Below, in pieces: positions 25,577 to 33,308 of a stretch of 64,000 bases of DNA. Position 1 is the stretch's first letter. Each line of letters starts with the position of its first letter. The notes under the pieces were generated by a model, which saw only the letters and a list, made by a program, of their open reading frames with translations, did no database searches and was not told the DNA's origin. Both the position numbers and the translations under genes were made by a program. The stretch is from positions 62,001 through 126,000 of the forward strand of contig CAKOSH010000001.1 in assembly GCA_934102215.1 (NCBI GenBank), given 5' to 3'. The stretch comes from an uncultured Bacilli bacterium. Its GTDB lineage: Bacteria > Bacillota_I > Bacilli_A > RF39 > UBA660.

Positions 25577-26197
25577 ATGAAGAATAAAATTATTAAACCT
25601 AAAATTAATCAAACCACATATTTTATAAATGAAGATTTTGAATATAGTATAGATAACAAAGAATTTAATCAAGATAATATTACCAATTTAAACTCTATCA
25701 CACTAAACAGTTGCATATTCAATAATATAGATTTTAGTAATATGGATTTTAACAATATTGAATTACTCGACTGTATATTTAATAATTGCGATTTATCCAA
25801 TAAATCTTTTGATAAAAACGGTATTATTAGATGTGAATTTAATAATTGTAAACTATTAGGTATTTCATTTGATAATGCTTCTTTAAAAAATGTTATATTC
25901 AATAATTGTATTTTTAGATATTGTAATTTTTATGAATCAAAATTAGAAAATATATTATTTAATGAATCAAATCTAGACGAAGGATATTTTCAAGAATTAA
26001 ACATCAAAAATATTATATTAGATAAATGTTCTCTAAAGAAATTCTCATTTTTAAATACAAAACATGAAATAATTGATTTATCTAATTGTATAATTGATGA
26101 TATTAATTTTGATTTAATATCACTTAAAAATATTAAAGTTGATACATTTAAAGCAGCAATATTATCAAGATATTTAGGCATTATTGTTAGCGATTAA
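25577..26197 (+). CDS. Pentapeptide repeat protein, Qnr/MfpA-like
   Basis: 206 residues. About 25 consecutive pentapeptides of the form [C/D/N/S]xx[F/L/I]x are visible from residue 40 on (CIFNNIDFSNMDFNN, CEFNNCKLLGISFDNASLKN, CIFRYCNFYESKLEN). They should form a right-handed four-sided beta-helix that mimics DNA. The C-terminus (FKAAILSRYLGIIV) resembles the dimerisation tail of Qnr proteins, which protect DNA gyrase from quinolones. This is a fold-level assignment; quinolone protection is not shown. Weak ribosome site (AAGAGA). Confidence 0.75.
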   Translation: MKNKIIKPKINQTTYFINEDFEYSIDNKEFNQDNITNLNSITLNSCIFNNIDFSNMDFNNIELLDCIFNNCDLSNKSFDKNGIIRCEFNNCKLLGISFDNASLKNVIFNNCIFRYCNFYESKLENILFNESNLDEGYFQELNIKNIILDKCSLKKFSFLNTKHEIIDLSNCIIDDINFDLISLKNIKVDTFKAAILSRYLGIIVSD

Positions 26198-26207
26198 GAT
26201 ATTTAAA

Positions 26208-26233
26208 AAGACAATTTTATTATTAATTGTCTT
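26208..26233. terminator. Bidirectional terminator
   Basis: Stem AAGACAATT/AATTGTCTT with an 8-nt loop between convergent genes; TTTTT follows on the minus strand. Confidence 0.75.
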
Positions 26234-26477
26234 ATTTCTCTTTGACTGATTTTATATCTTGTAATTCAAATCTATATTTTTGTGTAACTTCTGGATATTT
26301 AACATGATCCACTTTTGAAGTAAACATATCATATGGTCTTATATACAAATCATTATTTCCATATAAGGCTCTATATACTACATATTTTTCTCCTGTTTCA
26401 CTATGTATTGCTATATCTTCTACAAAATATAAATCTCCTTTAAAATGTTTATACACTCTTTTTATTTTTACTTCCAC
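26232..26477 (-). CDS. DUF1653 domain protein
   Basis: 81 residues starting with GTG after AAAGGAAAAA. It shows the full family signature: VYKHFKGDLYFVEDIAIHSE, then YVVYRALYGNNDLYIRPYDM, then FTSKVDH. Small cytosolic protein of unknown function, widespread in bacteria. It lies 15 nt after a small reading frame and is probably cotranscribed with it and with the HNH gene. Confidence 0.85.
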   Translation of the reverse strand: MEVKIKRVYKHFKGDLYFVEDIAIHSETGEKYVVYRALYGNNDLYIRPYDMFTSKVDHVKYPEVTQKYRFELQDIKSVKEK

Positions 26478-26492
26478 AATTTTTCCTTTCTC

Positions 26493-26636
26493 TTAATTTT
26501 CACTACAATAATATCCTTTTAATATTGAATATTCTTTATTTTCTAAATATTTAATATCATCTTCAACAGGTAATGCTTCTTTCTCACGCATTTTCATCTC
26601 TTTTTCACTAGGCATATATTTGGGACGTTTCATCAT
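26493..26636 (-). CDS. Small hypothetical protein (47 aa)
   Basis: A short frame starting with ATG-ATG and continuing KRPKYMPSEKEMKMREKEAL, ending in GYYCSEN. Another in-frame ATG lies at 26645. It is highly charged and probably helical. Only AAAGA precedes it. It sits between the HNH gene and the DUF1653 gene on the same strand with short gaps, which is the main support. No family recognised. Confidence 0.4.
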   Translation of the reverse strand: MMKRPKYMPSEKEMKMREKEALPVEDDIKYLENKEYSILKGYYCSEN

Positions 26637-26680
26637 ACATATCATTCTTTACTTATTAATTCATTTAATCGTAATATACT

Positions 26681-28825
26681 TTATCTTCTACTATTCCATT
26701 CAACTAAAAAATTTCTATCTTCTCTTTCTTTATTATTTTCATAATATAAAGATTCTTTATCATAATCATCATCACCATACAATGCATTATAATTTGGATT
26801 AAATAATCTATCAAATTTTTGCAAGTAATATGGCGTTGTACTTTTTATTCTTTCACGTACTTTTTCTAATAATTTGCCCATTTCATACATAGTAGGTGGA
26901 AATTTACTATGTATTCTATTATGGCAATTTCCGCATAAACATACAGTATTGTAAACATTATCTATTCCACCAGCTGATAAAGGAATAATATGATGCGTTT
27001 CAAAATTTCTAGTATCAAAGCTCATAAATTCATCACACATATCACAATGCATCGCTCCATGTTCATCTTTAGTTCTAAGTTTCGTAAAAAGCGAAACTTT
27101 TGGATTTCTAGTACCTGTTGAAGTAACTGATGAATCATTAATAGCTAAAAAATCATTTGATTCTTTTACTTCATCAATAATTTTTTCTTCTTCATCATCT
27201 AATAATTCTTTAGCGCATTCAGATGAAACACTACTTCTTATTTCTTCATCAATCTCTTCATATCTTTGTTTTCTTTCAATTTCTTTTTCTTTTATTTCTT
27301 CTTGTAAATATTCACTACCTCTATATTTTTCTTTCAACGTTTCTAAATCATTATCACTAATAGGTAAAGATACATCTTTAACACTTTCTAAAACGCTTAT
27401 TTCATCATTTGTTATTTCATGATTATTAATATACATTTTTGCTATATCTTTCCAATTTGTCTTTCTATGACTGATACATCTTACTCCCAAAATATTTCTA
27501 ACTTCATACAAATCTTTAATATTATCATTTTTTAAAATAGTTAAATAAACCATAATTGGCATTACATACATCAAACCATATTCACCATTAATTTTATCTA
27601 ATGCAACCATTCCATTTTCATAATAAAGTACATGAAAATTTTTAAACTTGCCTGCTCCTTCTTGAACTTTAAAAGGTTGTAAATAATGTAAAAAAGTATC
27701 AACTCTTTCTATAAAAGATTTTAATTTTAATTGTCTTTCCTTATTATTAGAAGTCTTTAATTCCTGTAAAGCATTATTTTTTAAATCAACTAAATTTACG
27801 TCTTCTAGTCCCATTTCTGATGAGGCTTTTAAGGCACTTTGAATTAAAGAACTTATTTTTTCATACACATCTTGAATATTTCTATTCTCAAAATCTTTAT
27901 TTGAATATTTTAATAAAACTTCTACATTTTTATGTATATATTCATGTTTTGAAAACTTATCAATAAGCGACAAAGGTAATTTTAAATCAACTCTTTTATA
28001 AAATACTCTAGAGAGACTATCATCATTTTCTTTTGGAGAAAGTTCCCAAAACTCCACATCATTTATATAAACATTTTTATTCTTAATAGATTCAACTAAT
28101 TCAATGGAATTTCTAATTAAAATGCTTCTATAAGGATCATTTAAAGCAACAGCTAAATTTAAAAATTGAATAGCAAAAAAGAGTTTTGTTTTATCTTCAT
28201 TAATTTGAGAAAAAAGTGAAAATGATAATGGTTTAGTTAACTCACTAATAAAAGTTTCGAGCCACATTCGTAATCTTGAAATTCGTTCAATATCTAATTT
28301 CATTTCTGTTTGAAGAAAATTATTCCAATGCAAAATTGATACTATATCATTATCTTTAACACGATCATTATAACCCATCATGTAACTTTCATATAGACTA
28401 TTAGAAATTTGTTTTAGCTGTGATACTTCGGTAACATTACGCATTTCATTGATTTTATCTCTTAAAAAATCTTTAAGTTTTTGAAGTTCGGCATTTAATT
28501 TTTCTTTTTCTTCAAGAGCAAAGTTTACATCATTACTATATTCATAATCACTATTAAAATATTTATATATTGACTGAATAATTGTATATTCATCCATTGC
28601 TATTATTTTTTGTCCATCTTTAAATTTTATAGTAAAATCCATTGAAATGCCAAGATTTAAAGATTCATCTAAACCAATACTATCAGTGACTTTATTAAAC
28701 ATTTTTATAATAGTCAAATACAAATTATCATATGCATCACGATTTAGCAAAGACCTTAAAGTTTTTAATGATATTTCAAATCCAATATCATTAGGTAAAC
28801 CAAGATTATTTAGTATTTCATCCAT
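26681..28825 (-). CDS. Large protein with C-terminal HNH endonuclease domain
   Basis: 714 residues, starting at the ATG with AGGTGA upstream. Residues 594-640 form an HNH/His-Me finger: CDMC, then THHIIPLSAGG (His611, His612), then CLCGNCHNRIH, giving four zinc cysteines and the catalytic His and Asn. The first 590 residues are helical, with a coiled coil near 105-150 and another acidic one around 505-560, and match no domain I know. HNH domains at the end of large helical proteins occur in restriction and other defence nucleases. The location in an accessory patch beside a tRNA fits, but defence is only inferred. Confidence 0.75.
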   Translation of the reverse strand: MDEILNNLGLPNDIGFEISLKTLRSLLNRDAYDNLYLTIIKMFNKVTDSIGLDESLNLGISMDFTIKFKDGQKIIAMDEYTIIQSIYKYFNSDYEYSNDVNFALEEKEKLNAELQKLKDFLRDKINEMRNVTEVSQLKQISNSLYESYMMGYNDRVKDNDIVSILHWNNFLQTEMKLDIERISRLRMWLETFISELTKPLSFSLFSQINEDKTKLFFAIQFLNLAVALNDPYRSILIRNSIELVESIKNKNVYINDVEFWELSPKENDDSLSRVFYKRVDLKLPLSLIDKFSKHEYIHKNVEVLLKYSNKDFENRNIQDVYEKISSLIQSALKASSEMGLEDVNLVDLKNNALQELKTSNNKERQLKLKSFIERVDTFLHYLQPFKVQEGAGKFKNFHVLYYENGMVALDKINGEYGLMYVMPIMVYLTILKNDNIKDLYEVRNILGVRCISHRKTNWKDIAKMYINNHEITNDEISVLESVKDVSLPISDNDLETLKEKYRGSEYLQEEIKEKEIERKQRYEEIDEEIRSSVSSECAKELLDDEEEKIIDEVKESNDFLAINDSSVTSTGTRNPKVSLFTKLRTKDEHGAMHCDMCDEFMSFDTRNFETHHIIPLSAGGIDNVYNTVCLCGNCHNRIHSKFPPTMYEMGKLLEKVRERIKSTTPYYLQKFDRLFNPNYNALYGDDDYDKESLYYENNKEREDRNFLVEWNSRR

Positions 28826-28969
28826 ATCTATCACCTATATAATATAATTATAACATTTCTTTAATGCATAATCTATTTATTTTAACTGTAAAATATAGAA
28901 GTAGAAATAAAAATATTATCAATTAATTTTATCACTTTTTTACCATAATTATTTTTTTGTATTAAAAAA

Positions 28970-28987
28970 TCGAACTAAAAAGTTCGA
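28970..28987 (-). terminator. Strong minus-strand terminator
   Basis: Stem TCGAACT/AGTTCGA, 4-nt loop, then TTTTTT. It lies 170 nt after the nearest upstream stop codon. Confidence 0.8.
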
Positions 28988-28994
28988 CTAAATA

Positions 28995-29007
28995 ATCAAT
29001 CTGGAGC
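28995..29007. repeat. Direct repeat of the tRNA-Gly 3' end, copy 1
   Basis: ATCAATCTGGAGC, identical to 30578-30590, where it covers the 3' CCA end of tRNA-Gly and seven downstream bases. It may be a relic attachment site. Confidence 0.5.
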
Positions 29008-29156
29008 GAGTGTCGTAGTTATCTACAACTTTTTTCTAATAACGAAAGAATACATATCATATTCCGTTGCTAGATATAATATACCACGTTTTAAGTATTT
29101 ATGGAATAGATTTTTGTTAATTTTACAATCTTTCGCATAAATTTGTTGTTTCTATC

Positions 29157-29624
29157 TTATAAGTTGTTTGCCCATTTCTCTAATAATTTTAAACTTTCTT
29201 CGTTTTCTTTATCTAATTCTACCAATGATTTAAACTCAATATTTGGGCCGTCTTTTAATATTTTTAAATTATAATATAAGTCCTTACCTATAAGTTTAAA
29301 ACCATTTGGTAAATTTTTAAATTCATAATTTTTTTTAAAAATTATTATTGTTGATTCAAAATCATTCATATCAATTATTTTCCTTATCTTTTCAGTTGTA
29401 TATTCATTAACTTCTATCAATTTTTCTTCTATTAAATTATGTATTATATTAGAAATCATAAATGGTTTAGATAAAGTCGCTTTGCAACACGATTCAGTAT
29501 AATAGCCTTTTTTATTTAATATTGATATGATTTTCCCTAATTTTTTACTAACAATAAAACTATTTTCTATTTCTGTAATTTCAAATGTTGTAGCATTTAT
29601 ACAAATATTATTTTCGCCTTTCAT
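29157..29624 (-). CDS. Hypothetical protein (155 aa)
   Basis: The ATG at 29624 has GAGGTGG upstream. The middle part resembles a small family I know only as hypothetical, with KKLGKIISILNKKGYYTESCC followed by helical and strand segments ending in STIIIFKKNYEFKNLPNGF. The paired cysteines and the NKKGY motif are its most distinct features. No membrane segment. An extended -10 TGGTATAAT lies about 55 nt upstream. It lies between the two direct repeats derived from tRNA-Gly, so it may have come with a mobile element. Confidence 0.5.
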   Translation of the reverse strand: MKGENNICINATTFEITEIENSFIVSKKLGKIISILNKKGYYTESCCKATLSKPFMISNIIHNLIEEKLIEVNEYTTEKIRKIIDMNDFESTIIIFKKNYEFKNLPNGFKLIGKDLYYNLKILKDGPNIEFKSLVELDKENEESLKLLEKWANNL

Positions 29625-29642
29625 TTTAAACCACCTCGACAA

Positions 29643-29947
29643 ATTACTATTTATCTGTCACTTATATATATAATTATACCATTTTTTTGGCAAATTTTAT
29701 CATCAATTTGCAACATCCAAGATACACCCAACATTTTTAGTATATATCCAAAATATGGATTTTATGTAATGTTTGTTTTCCCCTTTATTTATAAGGATTT
29801 AAAAAGGAGTATGGTTGAATTCTTCCATATTTTTAACCTAATTTTGCAAGTGCAAAATAAGAAATGATATCACTATAATTCCTTTGATTATAAAGGATAA
29901 TTTAGTTTAGTGCTATCATTCTCTTTATCCTGCTTAATATTTATTTA
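29643..29947. other. Gene-free stretch with two inverted repeats
   Basis: No convincing gene. It holds a perfect TTTTGCA-AG-TGCAAAA palindrome (29842-29857) and, directly after it, a 71-bp imperfect hairpin. The outer arms ATGATATCACTA and TAGTGCTATCAT (29864-29875 and 29908-29919) match at 11 of 12 positions. The inner arms CCTTT/AAAGG are at 29881-29885 and 29892-29896. It also contains the promoter of the 155-aa gene. Confidence 0.5.
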
Positions 29948-30486
29948 TTATTTTTCATTAATTATCTCTTTAATAGTAGATCTAAATACTAATCCAAATG
30001 TTATATCTTTGACTTTAAATAAATTTAAATCTATTATACGTATCACTTTCAACAATTCATAATTATCTGGTATTGCAGAATCAAATACTGTCATACCATT
30101 TTCAGTTCTATCTCCTTTATCTTCACGATATTCAATTTCAAAATATTCTCTTAAATAACCCAAATATTTAGTTACTTGTTTTCTTTTCATTGGAGAAGAT
30201 ACTAAAATCATTTCTTGTTTATGATTAACTTCAAATGGTAATTTATAATTATAAGCACCAACTTGTGTTAATTTAACTGCTTAATCAATAAAACTACTTC
30301 TAAAGTTTATTTGCTTGATATCTAAACTACCTGTATTAGTTTTATCAATCACAATTTTATCTATATATTTTGATATAAATTGTTGCTTTTCTGTTACTAT
30401 TCACTTTTTGGACTGTGAATAATAACAATTAATACCTTTCCTTTTAATTCTTCACTTATTTTAAGTTCTTTAGTTTCTATTGTCAT
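29948..30486 (-). pseudogene. Decayed recombinase-like gene (C-terminal part)
   Basis: Read in pieces, the minus strand gives ELKISEELKGKVLIVIIHSP, then after a frameshift near 30400 EKQQFISKYIDKIVIDKTN and INFRSSFID, an in-frame TAA at 30283-30281, and then KLTQVGAYNYKLPFEVN and MKRKQVTKYLGYLREYFEI. The INFRSSFI segment and the following PF motif recall the C-terminal region of large serine recombinases. The N-terminal catalytic domain is missing. One frameshift, one stop and truncation make it non-functional. The family call is tentative. Confidence 0.5.
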
Positions 30487-30514
30487 AACTTAATCACTTT
30501 CCTTTCTTAAATAA

Positions 30515-30540
30515 CAAAAAAACTAACTATTTCTAGTTAG
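30515..30540 (-). terminator. Terminator after tRNA-Gly
   Basis: Stem CTAACTA/TAGTTAG with a GAAA loop, then TTTTTTT on the minus strand, 45 nt after the tRNA. Confidence 0.85.
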
Positions 30541-30577
30541 CATTTATTACTCTCAGAAGTTAATTTCCGAGTTTCCT

Positions 30578-30590
30578 ATCAATCTGGAGC
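30578..30590. repeat. Direct repeat of the tRNA-Gly 3' end, copy 2
   Basis: Second copy of ATCAATCTGGAGC, here within the intact tRNA gene end and flank. Confidence 0.5.
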
Positions 30591-30659
30591 AAGTAATCGG
30601 AATCGAACCGACATCTTAGCCTTGGCAAGGCCACATTCTAACCGTTGAACTATACCTGC
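30585..30659 (-). tRNA. tRNA-Gly (GCC anticodon)
   Basis: 75 nt with encoded CCA. The acceptor arms GCAGGTA and TACTTGC pair with one G-U. The anticodon arm CCTTGCCAAGG carries GCC. The T arm is GTCGGTTCGATTCCGAT. It has its own promoter and terminator, so it is a single-gene transcript. Confidence 0.95.
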
Positions 30660-30671
30660 ATTGCATAAAGT

Positions 30672-30700
30672 ATTTTAACAATTTTTTAATACTTTTGCAA
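30672..30700 (-). promoter_or_regulatory. Promoter of tRNA-Gly
   Basis: Minus-strand TTGCAA (30700-30695) and TAAAAT (30677-30672) with a 17-nt spacer, 12 nt before the tRNA. Confidence 0.75.
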
Positions 30701-30745
30701 TAGTTTTTCAAAAATTTGCAATTAAAAAAGTAAACACAATCGTAT

Positions 30746-31378
30746 CTACTTTAAATCACTAACTGACATTGTATATAAATTTTCTGGATCAATTGCATTA
30801 TCTTTATAGTAAACCTCAAAGTGTAATAATGATTTAACATTAGTATCAACCTTATAAGAAGTAGTTGATGCAAAAATTTCACCTTGACTAATCTTATATC
30901 CAACATTAACAAGAACATCCTTAACATTAGAATAAACTGATTTTAAGTTATCATTATGTTTGATTGTAACCACTTTACCATAAATAACATTATCTTCAAT
31001 ACTAATTACTTCTCCATCTAATATAGATACAACATCAAAATCTTCTTCATTAGAATAATCTACTCCATTATTTTGCATATAAGTATTTTCATAATAAATT
31101 AATGAATTAAGTTGTTTTTTAGTATCACTTTCAAAGTCATAAAAATATGAATATACTTTTACTTTATCATTTGTATAAGGTTTAATTATCATATTGCTTT
31201 CATTTTTAGAAACGGGAATTGTATCTTTAACAAACACCTTATCTAAAGTATAATCATAATCTTTACGTTCACTTATAAAATTTTTAACACCTGATACTAC
31301 AAGTAAACAACTCACAACCATTACTCCAATAACCCCAACATAAATAGATGGAATAATTATTTTAGAATATTTTTTCAT
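30746..31378 (-). CDS. spoIIQ: SpoIIQ-like M23 (LytM) domain sporulation protein
   Basis: 210 residues with an N-terminal membrane anchor (IYVGVIGVMVVSCLLVVSG) and a LytM-type domain (about 115-200). SpoIIQ sits in the forespore membrane and joins SpoIIIAH to form the feeding channel during engulfment. The zinc ligands are degraded: the first motif, normally HxGxD, is NNGVDYS (His to Asn), while LLHFEVYY keeps one His. B. subtilis SpoIIQ also lacks a complete zinc site, so this looks like a structural member. It lies directly after spoIID, as in many clostridia. Ribosome site is part of the hairpin at 31381-31405. Confidence 0.85.
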   Translation of the reverse strand: MKKYSKIIIPSIYVGVIGVMVVSCLLVVSGVKNFISERKDYDYTLDKVFVKDTIPVSKNESNMIIKPYTNDKVKVYSYFYDFESDTKKQLNSLIYYENTYMQNNGVDYSNEEDFDVVSILDGEVISIEDNVIYGKVVTIKHNDNLKSVYSNVKDVLVNVGYKISQGEIFASTTSYKVDTNVKSLLHFEVYYKDNAIDPENLYTMSVSDLK

Positions 31379-31380
31379 AT

Positions 31381-31405
31381 TTCACTCTCCTAATAATAGA
31401 GTGAA
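31381..31405 (-). promoter_or_regulatory. Stem-loop covering the spoIIQ ribosome site
   Basis: Perfect 8-bp stem TTCACTCT/AGAGTGAA with a 9-nt loop. AGGAG of the spoIIQ ribosome site lies half in the loop and half in the 3' arm, and the ATG follows 2 nt after the stem. There is no T run, so it is not a terminator. It could restrict spoIIQ translation. Confidence 0.45.
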
Positions 31406-31412
31406 CATATTT

Positions 31413-32408
31413 TTATAATTTATTCGTAATTTTGATTCCAGTATAATAATGTTTTAATATATCATCATATTTATAACCATCCTGAGCCATATAATTAGCA
31501 CCATATTGACTCATACCAACACCATGTCCATAACCAACAGTATGTATATATACATAATCATTATCATATTTAATTTCAATATCAGTTGATTTCAAATTAA
31601 GTAAACTTCTAAACTTAGTCCCTTTGTAACTTTTTCCATTTATCTTAATATTATTTATCCTGTTAGTTTTACTTCTATCGATTTTAATATTAGTTATTTT
31701 ATTATCATTAATATTTAATTTTTTCAAAAAATCAGATACTTTCATTTTGATATCTTTCTCATTACTAGAATTCTTTTTATCCCAAGATGAATTTACACTT
31801 ACAAGATAATCTAATTTTTGACTAAAAACATTTTCTACATTTTCTGTTTTACCATTTGATATAGAAAAATAAAAAGCAATAATAACTTTATCATTATAAG
31901 TCATATATTCACCTTTAGTATCATTAACCGCATTACTTATCTTTTTATAATATTTATCAAAATTATTTTTCCATTTACTTTTCATTGTATTTATATCTAT
32001 ATAACATTGATCATCAGTAGTAGTTTTAAGTGTTTTACTTCTTTCTCTTTTATATAACGCATATGTTCTAGCCGCAACTGACATTGCTTTTAAAGCTTCA
32101 ATGTCAAAAGAAGCAGGCATTTCACACGATACAACACCCACAATATAATCTTCAAGTGATAATTCAGTTTTTTCATTATTAATAAGTGCACTAACATAAA
32201 TAGTGTTATCTTTATTATTAGAATCTTTTCTATTATCAAGATTATTTTTATCACCAACACTATTTTCAATAATATTATTTTTAGAAACATTATCTCCACT
32301 AATAACTTCATTATCTAAAGAAGTTCTATCATCAAGAATAGCTTTATCTTTATAACTGAATATCAAAATAACAAACATAATAAAAAATACTATGAATTTC
32401 TTTTTCAT
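31413..32408 (-). CDS. spoIID: SpoIID peptidoglycan lytic transglycosylase
   Basis: 331 residues. An N-terminal membrane anchor and a poorly conserved Asn/Asp/Lys-rich linker (about 20-68) lead to the SpoIID/LytB domain. The catalytic Glu96 lies in VSCEMPASFDIEALKAMSVA, followed by ARTYAL. The end has the family motif GYGHGVGMSQYGANYMAQ. SpoIID cuts glycan strands from which SpoIIP has removed peptides, driving engulfment. Followed by spoIIQ 34 nt downstream. Presence of both suggests that the organism forms spores or did so recently. Confidence 0.92.
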   Translation of the reverse strand: MKKKFIVFFIMFVILIFSYKDKAILDDRTSLDNEVISGDNVSKNNIIENSVGDKNNLDNRKDSNNKDNTIYVSALINNEKTELSLEDYIVGVVSCEMPASFDIEALKAMSVAARTYALYKRERSKTLKTTTDDQCYIDINTMKSKWKNNFDKYYKKISNAVNDTKGEYMTYNDKVIIAFYFSISNGKTENVENVFSQKLDYLVSVNSSWDKKNSSNEKDIKMKVSDFLKKLNINDNKITNIKIDRSKTNRINNIKINGKSYKGTKFRSLLNLKSTDIEIKYDNDYVYIHTVGYGHGVGMSQYGANYMAQDGYKYDDILKHYYTGIKITNKL

Positions 32409-32425
32409 AGTATATTATATGAATA

Positions 32426-32869
32426 TTATTGATTTAATATTCTAGATTTTTCTTTTTCATATTCTTCTTTGGTAAGAATTTTTTCATCGTATAATTTTTT
32501 TACTTTTTCTAATTCTTCATATTTAGCATTATTAGTAGCATTCATATTATTAGTATTGTTATTATAATTCATATCGTTAGTATTAGTATTTATGCCTAAT
32601 CCTTTTTCATATTTACCTATAGAATCAATATAGAATATTAAAAGTAAAATACCACTTAATTGACAAAAGAATAAAAATACAATAGCCCAAATAAGTATCT
32701 TATCTTTTATAACTATAATTTGTTCATCTGTATAATCTGAATATTCTTTTATTTTAGCGCCGCCAATTATTAATGGAACTCCAACTATTGCACCTACAAG
32801 TGTTAAACACGCAAGTACTCCTACTACTATAGCAATGATACCAGATATTTTTAATAAACTTTTATCCAT
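32426..32869 (-). CDS. SHOCT-domain membrane protein
   Basis: 147 residues. Two membrane segments at about 8-36 and 60-85 (IIAIVVGVLACLTLVGAIVG and ILIWAIVFLFFCQLSGILLL). A low-complexity Asn/Thr linker (NTNTNDMNYNNNTNNMNATN) leads to a C-terminal SHOCT motif, LEKVKKLYDEKILTKEEYEK. SHOCT is a short oligomerisation module at protein ends. Function unknown. It lies between rpiB and spoIID on the same strand with gaps of 1 and 17 nt. Confidence 0.75.
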   Translation of the reverse strand: MDKSLLKISGIIAIVVGVLACLTLVGAIVGVPLIIGGAKIKEYSDYTDEQIIVIKDKILIWAIVFLFFCQLSGILLLIFYIDSIGKYEKGLGINTNTNDMNYNNNTNNMNATNNAKYEELEKVKKLYDEKILTKEEYEKEKSRILNQ

Positions 32870-32870
32870 A

Positions 32871-33305
32871 TTATCTCCTTTCTATATTCATAATTTTATT
32901 AACACGTCTTAAATGTCTTTCTTCAGTAGATTCTTTTGTATTTATAAATGCATCTACTACATCAAATACATTTTCTGTATTTTCACCAATAGCCATCATA
33001 TTTGCCATATTATGTTCACGAGATAATCTTGCTTCGTCACTATTAACAACTCTTGCACATCTTATACCATCTACTTTGTTAGCTGCTATACTCATTCCAA
33101 TACCAGTTCCACATATAAGTATTCCTAAATCAACTTCCCTATCTTTAACAGCATCACTAAGTTTAACAGCATAGTCAACGTAATCACAACTATCTTCAGT
33201 ATCTGTTCCATAATCTACACATGATATGTTCTTTTCATGTAGATAATTCATTATTTTTTTCTTTAAGTTTACACCTCTATGGTCATTAGCAATTCCAATT
33301 TTCAT
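32871..33305 (-). CDS. rpiB: Ribose-5-phosphate isomerase B
   Basis: 144 residues, typical length. Motifs: IGIANDHRGVNLKKKI at the N-terminus, DYGTDTEDSCDYVDYA, the active-site loop LICGTGIGMSIAANKVDGIR with Cys65, and LSREHNMANMMAIGE with the catalytic His98. Interconverts ribose-5-phosphate and ribulose-5-phosphate in the pentose phosphate pathway. LacA/LacB or allose isomerases are close relatives, but the CGTG loop is that of RpiB. Three nt separate it from the RDD gene upstream. Confidence 0.9.
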   Translation of the reverse strand: MKIGIANDHRGVNLKKKIMNYLHEKNISCVDYGTDTEDSCDYVDYAVKLSDAVKDREVDLGILICGTGIGMSIAANKVDGIRCARVVNSDEARLSREHNMANMMAIGENTENVFDVVDAFINTKESTEERHLRRVNKIMNIERR

Positions 33306-33308
33306 AAA

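Larger units (their letters stand above)
28965..29071 (-). ncRNA. Candidate small structured RNA
   Basis: On the minus strand an extended -10 (TGG-TATATT, 29086-29078) would start a transcript near 29071. It would contain a hairpin built from GAATA/TATTC flanked by AACG/CGTT, a second hairpin GTTGTAG-ATAA-CTACGAC, then GCTCCAGATTGAT, and end at the terminator TCGAACT/AGTTCGA plus TTTTTT. No reading frame is apparent. It could also be a leftover of a tRNA gene, but the acceptor arm does not fold. Confidence 0.35.

Noticed and set aside
29010..29090. A second tRNA gene ending in GCTCCA
   Set aside because: The sequence before GCTCCA cannot form a 7-bp acceptor stem or a standard T arm; kept only as a repeat and candidate small RNA.
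29811..29867. An 18-codon plus-strand frame beginning MVEFFHIFNL after AAAAAGGAG
   Set aside because: The ribosome-site-like sequence is only one base from the ATG, the frame lies over the palindrome at 29842, and no promoter fits.
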